From NCBI GenBank assembly GCA_964342805.1, contig CAYFHQ010000007.1, positions 1 to 64,000 on the forward strand: 64,000 bases of DNA, in the 5' to 3' direction. Of this stretch, positions 57,582 through 64,000 are shown piece by piece (position 1 is the stretch's first letter; every line of letters starts with the position of its first letter). This stretch comes from CAYFHQ01 sp964342805. GTDB lineage: Bacteria > Bacillota > Clostridia > Peptostreptococcales > Acidaminobacteraceae. Position numbers and translations under genes: made by a program. The notes beneath the pieces were generated by a model. It saw only the letters and a list, made by a program, of their open reading frames with translations, ran no database searches and had not been told where the DNA came from.

Positions 57582-58772
57582 CTAAGCCTCGAATGCTTCC
57601 TTCTTTAGGATGTCTGCCTTATCTGTCTTTTCCCAAGGTAGGTCGATGTCCGTACGTCCGAAGTGGCCATAAGCCGCAGTCTGACGGTAAATTGGAGCAC
57701 GTAGGCCCAGGTCACGGATAATGGCTGCAGGACGAAGGTCAAAGTGCTTGCGTACAAGTTCTTCGATCTTTTCTTCGCTCACCTTAGCCGTACCAAATGT
57801 TTCAACCAGTACAGAAACAGGGTGTGCCACACCAATGGCGTAAGCAAGTTCCAGCTCACACTTGTCAGCTAGACCCGCTGCAACAATATTCTTGGCAACG
57901 TAACGAGCTGCGTAAGCTGCAGAACGGTCAACCTTTGTGGGGTCTTTACCGGAGAAAGCACCACCGCCGTGACGGGAGTAGCCACCGTAGGTATCTACAA
58001 TGATCTTACGGCCTGTTAGACCAGCGTCACCCATTGGGCCACCGATTACGAAACGACCTGTAGGGTTGATCAGGTACTTGGTATTTTCGTCAAGTAGGTC
58101 AGCCGGTACAATTGGCTTAACCACATGCTCAATCAGGTCTTTTTCGATTTGCTCACGGTCAACTTCTGGACCGTGCTGGGTAGAGATAACGATTGTGTCC
58201 ACACGTACTGGCTTGTCGTCATGGTACTCCACTGTTACCTGTGTCTTCCCATCTGGGCGCAGGTAGTTTACCACTTCTTCCTTACGGATGTCAGAAAGAC
58301 GCTTAGCCAGCTTGTGGCTTAGGGAGATTGGTAGTGGCATTAGCTCAGGTGTTTCATTACAAGCAAAACCAAACATTAGACCCTGGTCACCAGCACCTGT
58401 TGCTTCGATTTCGTCATCCATTGTACCTTCTTTGTGCTCTAGGGCTTCGTCAACACCCATGGCAATATCAGAAGACTGCTCGTCGATGGCTGTTAGAACT
58501 GCACACGTTGTAGCGTCGAAGCCAAACTTAGCTCGTGTGTAACCGATTTCGCCAACTGTTTTACGAACAACTTTAGGGATGTCTACGTAAGTGTTTGTTG
58601 TGATCTCACCGCAAACCAAAACCATACCTGTTTTTACAGTGGTTTCACACGCAACACGGGCATTTGGATCATTTGTGAAGATCGCGTCCAGAATTGCGTC
58701 TGAAATTTGATCACACATTTTATCTGGATGTCCTTCAGTAACGGACTCAGACGTAAAAAGTCTTTTTCTCAT
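57582..58772 (-). CDS. metK: S-adenosylmethionine synthetase
   Basis: The 396-residue enzyme making S-adenosylmethionine from ATP and methionine. The N-terminus RLFTSESVTEGHPDKMCDQISDA holds the ATP-binding histidine and metal aspartate. GAGDQGLMFGFACNET and GGAFSGKDPTKVDRSAAYAARYVAKN are the diagnostic central and P-loop-like motifs. Its 5' leader carries an S-box riboswitch, so high SAM stops its own synthesis. Single gene with a promoter at 59065-59093. Confidence 0.97.
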   Translation of the reverse strand: MRKRLFTSESVTEGHPDKMCDQISDAILDAIFTNDPNARVACETTVKTGMVLVCGEITTNTYVDIPKVVRKTVGEIGYTRAKFGFDATTCAVLTAIDEQSSDIAMGVDEALEHKEGTMDDEIEATGAGDQGLMFGFACNETPELMPLPISLSHKLAKRLSDIRKEEVVNYLRPDGKTQVTVEYHDDKPVRVDTIVISTQHGPEVDREQIEKDLIEHVVKPIVPADLLDENTKYLINPTGRFVIGGPMGDAGLTGRKIIVDTYGGYSRHGGGAFSGKDPTKVDRSAAYAARYVAKNIVAAGLADKCELELAYAIGVAHPVSVLVETFGTAKVSEEKIEELVRKHFDLRPAAIIRDLGLRAPIYRQTAAYGHFGRTDIDLPWEKTDKADILKKEAFEA

Positions 58773-58883
58773 TCTTTTTCCTCCTCAAAATCACGCCAAT
58801 GGCGTTGGGTAAATGCAAGTACATACTGCTTGTTCGAGTGCAGCTAATATCGTTAATTAATGAAAGAATTCCACTTTAGACCA

Positions 58884-58912
58884 TAAAAAAACCTCTTCAA
58901 AAGAAGAGGTTT
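58884..58912 (-). terminator. Intrinsic terminator of the metK riboswitch
   Basis: AAACCTCTTC pairs with GAAGAGGTTT around TTTT, followed by seven T. Its 5' arm (ACCTCTTCT) can instead pair with the 3' strand of aptamer stem P1 (AGATGAGGT), the antiterminator. Confidence 0.92.
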
Positions 58913-58927
58913 ACATGCTTTTTCTAT

Positions 58928-59038
58928 ACCTCATCTTTCAGATTTCTCTGTAGGATGTAGCACCGTATGACCCCCATTACAGGGTTACCGGTTGCTGGAC
59001 TTCATAGGGCCTAATCCCTCCGTCACTCGAAATAAGGT
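58928..59038 (-). ncRNA. SAM-I (S-box) riboswitch aptamer of metK
   Basis: The core is characteristic: CGGAGGGA, GGCCC, TATGAAG, and CAGCAACC in order on the minus strand. Stem P1 pairs ACCTTAT (59032-59038) with ATGAGGT (58928-58934). With SAM bound, P1 forms, the downstream terminator at 58884-58912 folds and metK is off; without it the antiterminator forms. Confidence 0.95.
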
Positions 59039-59064
59039 GTATGTAGTTTTCATGGTTCGAAACG

Positions 59065-59093
59065 ATTATAGCACACCCTTTGTGGTTAGGCAA
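59065..59093 (-). promoter_or_regulatory. Sigma-A promoter of metK
   Basis: TTGCCT and TATAAT separated by 17 bases on the minus strand, just upstream of the riboswitch aptamer. Between here and the next gene (59094-59248) I see nothing else recognisable. Confidence 0.8.
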
Positions 59094-59248
59094 ACTTTTT
59101 TTTTCGGTTAATATATTAAACAAAGTTGCATGTTTTTAGTGGATGTTTACAGCAGGTATAAACATTGAATCGTTACACTTTAGCTTCATGTCTTCTTCCA
59201 CTTTCATTGCTAACTGTCATTTGTTATACTCAGTAAAGTGGAGGAAAC

Positions 59249-59719
59249 ATGGATTTTACAACTTTTATTGTTAACGAACTACATATATTGATCTTATCTG
59301 CAATGCCAATTATTGAACTACGGGGAGCTATACCTGTAGCAATAGCTAACGGAATGAGTCCCATGCATGCTGCTGTTATATCCTATATTGGCAGTTCTTT
59401 GCCAGTTCCATTTCTTTTACTTTGGTTGACTCCTGTATTCAACTGGCTTCGAACCAAAAAGCAGTTTGCTGGAATCGTCGACTATGTTAAAGGACGCACC
59501 CGTCGAAAGGTGAAGAACCTAAGGGCCCTGTCCATGGTTGGACTTGCCTTATTTGTTGCTATCCCTTTACCTACAACAGGTGTCTGGACAGCCTGTGTTG
59601 CAGCTTCCATGGTAAACATGAAGTTTAGAGACGGTCTTGTTTCCATTTTAATTGGCAATGCCATGGCAGCTCTGGTAGTGACTTTCGGCAGTGGCTTAAT
59701 CCTAGCGCTTATCCAATAA
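59249..59719 (+). CDS. Small multidrug-export family membrane protein (COG2426-like)
   Basis: A 156-residue protein with about four hydrophobic segments. The motif AMPIIELRGAIPVAIANGMSP is the mark of the COG2426 small multidrug-export/putative membrane family. PLPTTGVWTACVAASMVNMKFRDG and IGNAMAALVVTFGSGLIL follow. The substrate is unknown and the transport role rests on family annotation only. Start ATG 59249, GGAGG upstream. Confidence 0.85.
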   Translation: MDFTTFIVNELHILILSAMPIIELRGAIPVAIANGMSPMHAAVISYIGSSLPVPFLLLWLTPVFNWLRTKKQFAGIVDYVKGRTRRKVKNLRALSMVGLALFVAIPLPTTGVWTACVAASMVNMKFRDGLVSILIGNAMAALVVTFGSGLILALIQ

Positions 59720-59757
59720 GCCAGCCAAAAACTGTCACTGAACTGTAACGCCCAACT

Positions 59758-59776
59758 ACATATTTCGGTAATATGT
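59758..59776. repeat. Short inverted repeat before the glycosidase gene
   Basis: ACATAT-N7-ATATGT, 30 bases before the start of the phosphodiester glycosidase gene. It may be an operator or merely a chance palindrome. Confidence 0.3.
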
Positions 59777-59805
59777 CTCTGATACAATGAGAACGAGGTG
59801 ATTTG

Positions 59806-62445
59806 ATGAAAAAACAACTCGTTCTTTTTTTATGTACTTTAAGTGTTGCGTCAACACTATTTATGTCAGGGCCTAGCCATGGTTATGAGACTGAGCTAGC
59901 AACCATGGAGTCAAGTCAGATTCTGGCCGAGGGGATTACATACACGCAAATGGAGCGGCTGACCGATGCCGGTTGGTTCCGTTTTCATGTGACCCGGGTG
60001 GACCTCAACCAGGAGGGTCTAGAGCCTAGGGTTTTGATTCCAGACCATATTTCCGATAAAAAGACCCTGAGTCAATTAGCTGAAAAGGAAGGGCAAGTGG
60101 TTTCTGCCATCAATGGGGACTTTTTCGATCCTGCAGGCAAGTCCACCCTGGGCATGATTGTAAAGGATGGTCAGTTTGTCACAACAGGCATCCACGATGA
60201 CCGTTTCCACACCCTGGCCCTCATGAATGACGACCGGATGCACCTGATCCAACCTACTTCTGAAAGTCTACGGATTAGTAATGGTCGACACACCCTAAAC
60301 ATTGAATTCAAAAACAAACCCTACGCCCAATACGACAGGGCCATTTTACTGGACCAAACCTGGGACAGCCATTCCATTGGAAATGGCGCACCGGAACCCG
60401 TAGTTGAGTTGGTTGTTGTCAACAATGTGGTCAGGGAAATACGAGAAAATGCGAGTCCCATTTCCATTCCAAAGGATGGCTATATTGTGACTGCTGTAGG
60501 TAAAAAGAAGGAAGAAATTCTAGCCAACTACGCAGTGGGGGACACCATTAGCTACACCCAGTCTCCCTATGTCGGTGAGTTGAAGGAGGCCATAGGCGGA
60601 GGGGCGGCCCTTGTTAAAAATGGGCAAGTGGTCACCGACTTTTCCCTGGACGTTGCTGGCAGACACCCCCGTACGGCAGTGGGTTTTTCCAAGGACTATA
60701 GTCAAATGATCCTGGTGGCCATAGACGGTCGACATGGGACCTACCAGGGCTATACCCAAACGGAACTGGCCTATTTGATGGCCGAGCTGGGCGCTTGGAA
60801 TGCCATTAATATGGATGGTGGTGGGTCGACAGCTATGGTCCTTCGGGACGGTCAAACAGGAGACCTGGAAGTAATCAATACACCGTCGGACGGAGGCGAA
60901 CGCCGAATCCACAACGGTCTTGGTATAGTCAGTACCCAGACTGCCACTGGCCTTGCCAGCCGGATTCAGTTTGATCCCGTCCAAGAAGTGGGTGTCATAG
61001 GCTTACCCATTCCAGTCAAGGCTATTGGCTATGATGGGTCTGGCTTGGCCGTTCCAACACCCGTAACCTATTCTTTTAGTGGTGTCGATGGGACCTATAG
61101 TGAACTAGGCTTTATCCCCCAATCTCCAGGACTCCTCACCATAAAGGCCAATGTCCATAACAGAAGCGAAATGGTTCAAGTGAAAATTGCAGAAGGGTTT
61201 GCAGATATTCAATTCTCCCCTTCTACCCTGCGTTTGAAGGCTGGCGAAAAAGCTCCCCTTTCTATTCAAGGGGTAACCGCTGACGGGTTCACCTTCCCTA
61301 TTCCAATTGACAAGATGCAGTGGATTATTCCGGGTCATCTTGGAACCTTGGAGGCAGCAGGCCAATTTGTGGCCAAAGACACCACCGGTTCTGGCTTCAT
61401 TAGGGGGTCTTACCTGGGCCATGAAGTCTACCTCCCAGTGGCTGTTGGCGATGAAACCGTCACCCTGTATGACTTTGAGACCCCCATAGGAGAAGACACC
61501 TTCACCTTTGCCTCTTGGCCCCTCAGTGTAGAAGGGTCTGTCCACCAGACCAAGTTTCCTTCTGAAGGAAGCTATGGTGGCCAGCTCATGTATGACTTTA
61601 GGGGCACAAACGACACCCGGGCCGCTTATATGGTCTTTGGCCAGGACGGCCTGGACTTGCCCAGTGGTTCCACCCAACTGAGCCTGGATGTTTTCGGAGA
61701 CTATGGCAATGGCCACTGGCTTCGGGGGAAAATAACCGATGGTGGAGGTGAAACCTATACCATTGATTTTACACGCCATGTGGACTGGAAGGGATGGCAA
61801 ACGGTCACCAGCCCAGTACCCACCCGGGCAGTTGAACCCCTTACCCTGGACCGGGTCTACCTAGTAGAAACGGACCGTACCATTAAGGATGTAGGCACCA
61901 TTGTCCTGGACAACCTCCAGGTGACACGACAGGCCTACCCGCCTACACCACCTGTCCAGGTCTCCCTAGCCCATAAAAATCCAATAGCCCGTAAGTCTCC
62001 ATTGAAACTTCAAGGTCAATCGGATACAATAGAACTCGAATTACCAGAGGCACAAAATTTTTACATTCGTGAAGGAATTCCCCTTCCAGGTGAAGAACTA
62101 GAAGATTATAGTATTTTGTCACTGAATGTGACAGGTGGCAAAATGGATCTTGCCTCTTGGCAGAAAATTTTGTCTGAACTCGACAAGGTTCAAAAGCCTG
62201 GTGCCTTGAAACCGGTCGTTTTACATGTAAACACCCTGCCCTCTTGGAAACACGAGCCCAGTCAACGGCTTTTTGAGCAAACACTCAGAGACCTTAACGG
62301 AAAGGTACCTGTCTTGGTCCTGGTTCCTGGCCTTGGAAACAAGATGCAACGTACCCAGGGTTACTGGACCATGACTTATGATTTGTCTACAGCTGAAACC
62401 ATTTGGATAGGCTATGACAGAGGCTTTGTTTACGATATTGAATAG
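59806..62445 (+). CDS. Secreted phosphodiester glycosidase (NAGPA/DUF2233) protein
   Basis: An 879-residue exported protein. The signal peptide is clear (MKKQLVLFLCTLSVASTLFM, then SGPSHG). The NAGPA-type domain (about residues 55-385) contains VSAINGDFFDPAGKSTLGMI, GGGAALVKNGQ, HPRTAVGFSKD, VAIDGRHGTYQGYT and the diagnostic NMDGGGSTAMVL. Family members cleave GlcNAc-phosphodiesters, for example from teichoic-acid or sugar-phosphate polymers. Beyond are beta-rich Ig-like repeats and a carbohydrate-binding-like domain (about 560-710), ending in an unknown 130-residue domain. It starts at ATG 59806 after GAGGTG. Confidence 0.88.
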   Translation: MKKQLVLFLCTLSVASTLFMSGPSHGYETELATMESSQILAEGITYTQMERLTDAGWFRFHVTRVDLNQEGLEPRVLIPDHISDKKTLSQLAEKEGQVVSAINGDFFDPAGKSTLGMIVKDGQFVTTGIHDDRFHTLALMNDDRMHLIQPTSESLRISNGRHTLNIEFKNKPYAQYDRAILLDQTWDSHSIGNGAPEPVVELVVVNNVVREIRENASPISIPKDGYIVTAVGKKKEEILANYAVGDTISYTQSPYVGELKEAIGGGAALVKNGQVVTDFSLDVAGRHPRTAVGFSKDYSQMILVAIDGRHGTYQGYTQTELAYLMAELGAWNAINMDGGGSTAMVLRDGQTGDLEVINTPSDGGERRIHNGLGIVSTQTATGLASRIQFDPVQEVGVIGLPIPVKAIGYDGSGLAVPTPVTYSFSGVDGTYSELGFIPQSPGLLTIKANVHNRSEMVQVKIAEGFADIQFSPSTLRLKAGEKAPLSIQGVTADGFTFPIPIDKMQWIIPGHLGTLEAAGQFVAKDTTGSGFIRGSYLGHEVYLPVAVGDETVTLYDFETPIGEDTFTFASWPLSVEGSVHQTKFPSEGSYGGQLMYDFRGTNDTRAAYMVFGQDGLDLPSGSTQLSLDVFGDYGNGHWLRGKITDGGGETYTIDFTRHVDWKGWQTVTSPVPTRAVEPLTLDRVYLVETDRTIKDVGTIVLDNLQVTRQAYPPTPPVQVSLAHKNPIARKSPLKLQGQSDTIELELPEAQNFYIREGIPLPGEELEDYSILSLNVTGGKMDLASWQKILSELDKVQKPGALKPVVLHVNTLPSWKHEPSQRLFEQTLRDLNGKVPVLVLVPGLGNKMQRTQGYWTMTYDLSTAETIWIGYDRGFVYDIE

Positions 62446-62456
62446 GAGATCTGACC

Positions 62457-62621
62457 ATGCAACTGGACTGCCTGATGGAGCAAATTGAAGCCCGTCGTGC
62501 TGAACTGAATGAATTGATATTAGAAGAGCACCGGACTTTTTCCGACCATGAGGTTGTCAATAAAAGTGTGGAGTTGGATGTTCTCTTAGACCTCTTTCAT
62601 AAGGGGGAATACTTTAGGTAA
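62457..62621 (+). CDS. Spo0E-like aspartyl-phosphate phosphatase
   Basis: A 54-residue protein: starts MQLDCLMEQIEARRAELNEL, ends LFHKGEYFR. The pattern is that of the Spo0E family: first helix IEARRAELNELI, then the conserved S-x-E-L-D in KSVELDVLLDLF. Such proteins dephosphorylate Spo0A~P and delay sporulation. The start is ATG 62457 with AGGAGATCTGACC before it, 11 bases after the glycosidase stop, so it is in the same operon. Too short for most gene callers. Confidence 0.85.
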   Translation: MQLDCLMEQIEARRAELNELILEEHRTFSDHEVVNKSVELDVLLDLFHKGEYFR

Positions 62622-62627
62622 TTGTTC

Positions 62628-62651
62628 GGGACTGTATAGTTATACAGTCCC
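62628..62651 (+). terminator. First hairpin after the spo0E-like gene
   Basis: GGGACTGTATA-GT-TATACAGTCCC, followed by ATAATTTTG; weak T tail. Confidence 0.7.
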
Positions 62652-62688
62652 ATAATTTTGTCTACAAAATGGAGTTTGTCGATAGCCG

Positions 62689-62719
62689 GGGACTGCACTT
62701 GTTTGTGCAGTCCTTTTTT
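62689..62719 (+). terminator. Second, strong terminator after the spo0E-like gene
   Basis: GGACTGCAC-TTGTTT-GTGCAGTCC followed by six T. It repeats the GGACTG core of the first hairpin. Confidence 0.92.
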
Positions 62720-62771
62720 GTGCTCATTCACTTGGCCAAGGACCCTATCCACCAAAAAACAGTAATGGAGC

Positions 62772-62789
62772 GTGATCTGAATAGATCAC
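62772..62789 (-). terminator. Possible weak terminator of the AEC transporter gene
   Basis: GTGATCT-GAAT-AGATCAC hairpin. On the minus strand the nearest T run starts about 12 bases later, so assignment is uncertain. Confidence 0.35.
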
Positions 62790-62833
62790 ACCCCAACTAC
62801 TGACTTAGAGCCACATTTTTAAGCTGATGGACC

Positions 62834-63754
62834 TTAAAATTTCGGTAAAAACTGCAGGACCAAGGGCACCGTCCCCACCGACAAAAGGGTGGTAATGAAG
62901 ATAATTCGGCTGGCCAATTGGTCATCTGCGCCATAACGGTTGGCCAAAATGGCTGTGTTGGCTGCGGCCGGCATGGCGGCAATCAAAACGGGAACCGCTA
63001 GAAGTTCCCCTTCCATTCCGACCAGGGTCAAAATGCCAAACACAAGCGCTGGAATAATCATCAAACGCAGGCCTGCAATGGCAAAGTCTCTCCAGTGGCG
63101 GACCAGGTCCTTGGGATGAAGGTCTGACAAGATAAAGCCAATGAACATCATGGATAGTGGCGTGGTGGTCGCTCCAATCAAGCCCAGGATATTCTGGACG
63201 ATTGCTGGAAGCTGGATACCTAGGGTAAAAAGACTGAGGCCAATCAAAACAGCCCAAAGGGCAGGATTGCTAATGGCCTTTATGGAGTCCCAAAGTCCCT
63301 TACTTTCCCGCTGGGAGGACTTTGACATGATGGACACCCCATATGACCAAACCAAAACGGAAAAGGCCAGGTTGTAGACTGCCCCATAAAAGACACCCAG
63401 GTCACCGGCAAAGGCATACAGGACAGGGTAGCCCATGTAACCTGTATTGGAAAACACACCTACATACTGGTAGACATTTCGCTGTTCCTTAGCCACACCG
63501 ATCAAGCGTATAAAGGCCATGGACAAGACAATGGACAGGGCATAGACAGCAAAAGAGGTGGCAATCAGGGTCCCACTGGACAGGAGGACCTCCGGCGCAA
63601 AGTCAAACTGCATGGACTTCAGAATAAAAGCCGGCAAACAGACATTGATCACCAGACTGGACACTTCCCGGTTCATATTGTCACTGACAATACCTAACTT
63701 TTTGACCACAACCCCCACGAGGATCAATGAAAAGAGTATTAAGACTGGTTCCAT
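62834..63754 (-). CDS. AEC (auxin efflux carrier) family transporter
   Basis: A 306-residue membrane protein with about ten hydrophobic helices in two inverted halves. The family blocks are SSLVINVCLPAFILKSM, GVFSNTGYMGYPVLYAFAG, TTPLSMMFIGFILSD and MPAAANTAILANRYGAD. Bacterial AEC proteins export or exchange small carboxylates and amino acids such as malate; substrate unknown. Its start overlaps the stop of the upstream gene (TAATG), so both are co-translated. Confidence 0.9.
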   Translation of the reverse strand: MEPVLILFSLILVGVVVKKLGIVSDNMNREVSSLVINVCLPAFILKSMQFDFAPEVLLSSGTLIATSFAVYALSIVLSMAFIRLIGVAKEQRNVYQYVGVFSNTGYMGYPVLYAFAGDLGVFYGAVYNLAFSVLVWSYGVSIMSKSSQRESKGLWDSIKAISNPALWAVLIGLSLFTLGIQLPAIVQNILGLIGATTTPLSMMFIGFILSDLHPKDLVRHWRDFAIAGLRLMIIPALVFGILTLVGMEGELLAVPVLIAAMPAAANTAILANRYGADDQLASRIIFITTLLSVGTVPLVLQFLPKF

Positions 63755-64000
63755 TAGTCGTCCTCCTCATTAAGAAACTCGTAAAAGTTACCCATTTCAC
63801 TATAGACAAAGTCATAGAGAATGGGGGTGTCAGCAATGAAGCCGCCAACGGGTTCCAGACGCTGGACATAAGCAGCGTCTGCCAGGCGGTTTTCCACCTC
63901 AACCAGCTTGTCTTCTTCAAAGGCACTGATAACCAGCTGGCCGGCATCTGTCAGGTAATAAACGGCGTAAATATCTCCATTTAGATAGTAGACAGAATCC
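63754..64000 (-). CDS. C-terminal part of an unknown protein (cut by window edge)
   Basis: Open from the window edge to TAA at 63756-63754, encoding the last 81 residues. The sequence DIYAVYYLTDAGQLVISAFE and an acidic end (YEFLNEEDD) are visible; no family is recognised. The stop overlaps the AEC transporter start by one base, so the two form an operon and may act together. Confidence 0.7.
   Translation of the reverse strand, partial: DSVYYLNGDIYAVYYLTDAGQLVISAFEEDKLVEVENRLADAAYVQRLEPVGGFIADTPILYDFVYSEMGNFYEFLNEEDD

Noticed and set aside
1..64000. tRNA, rRNA, CRISPR array, prophage or integrative element
   Set aside because: No cloverleaf candidates, regularly spaced repeats, integrases, transposases or phage structural genes were found on reading the window.

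Overview
The window looks like a chromosomal segment from a motile, anaerobic, probably spore-forming Firmicute of the Clostridia. The pointers are a clostridial-type 2[4Fe-4S] ferredoxin, the redox repressor Rex, a Spo0E-like phosphatase, an S-box (SAM-I) riboswitch ahead of metK, strong AGGAGG ribosome binding sites, sigma-D flagellar promoters, and Bacillus/Clostridium gene order. A genus cannot be named from the sequence alone. I see no tRNA, rRNA, IS element, prophage or CRISPR array.

Layout. 1-4200: end of a ferredoxin gene, a MarR regulator, rex divergent from an ABC-F ATPase (ydiF-like), and a solitary acpP. 4200-4640: a gene-free stretch packed with same-strand DnaA boxes. 4760-8340: tsaE-tsaB-rimI-(Yip1)-tsaD, the t6A tRNA-modification operon. 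8550-13110: two paralogous amidohydrolases, a small membrane protein and an MFS transporter. 13270-19460: tex, prfB (with its programmed +1 frameshift) and secA. 19760-23850: two DUF5317 membrane proteins with an HD-GYP protein, a 26-residue small ORF, a conserved unknown protein and hpf.

24100-54000 is one large motility region, nearly all on the minus strand. Its order matches the B. subtilis block comF-yvyF-flgM-flgN-flgK-flgL-yviE-fliW-csrA-hag, with fliD-fliS-fliT downstream. A second fliW lies between csrA and hag. Perfect sigma-D promoters precede flgM, hag and flaG. The hag leader carries two hairpins that present GGA motifs, as expected for CsrA control.

Between hag and flaG lies a 14-gene flagellin-glycosylation island (28112-44969). 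It contains a Maf transferase, nonulosonic (probably legionaminic) acid genes, UDP-sugar genes, and a module of FkbH-like glyceryl-loading enzyme, dedicated acyl carrier protein, AAC(3)-like acyltransferase and DUF4910 protein. This module parallels the Cj1295-Cj1304 stretch of Campylobacter and suggests that the flagellin sugar carries a glyceroyl group. Two large proteins there have unusual architectures and no known function. This island is the most interesting part of the window.

53220-64000: comFC, a GAF-GGDEF diguanylate cyclase, recD2, metK with its riboswitch, a small multidrug-export family protein, a secreted phosphodiester glycosidase followed by a spo0E-like gene, an AEC-family transporter, and the C-terminal end of an unknown gene. 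Motility, c-di-GMP turnover (GGDEF and HD-GYP), competence-type DNA uptake and sporulation control therefore appear close together. All functions are inferred from motifs and order; no database search was possible.
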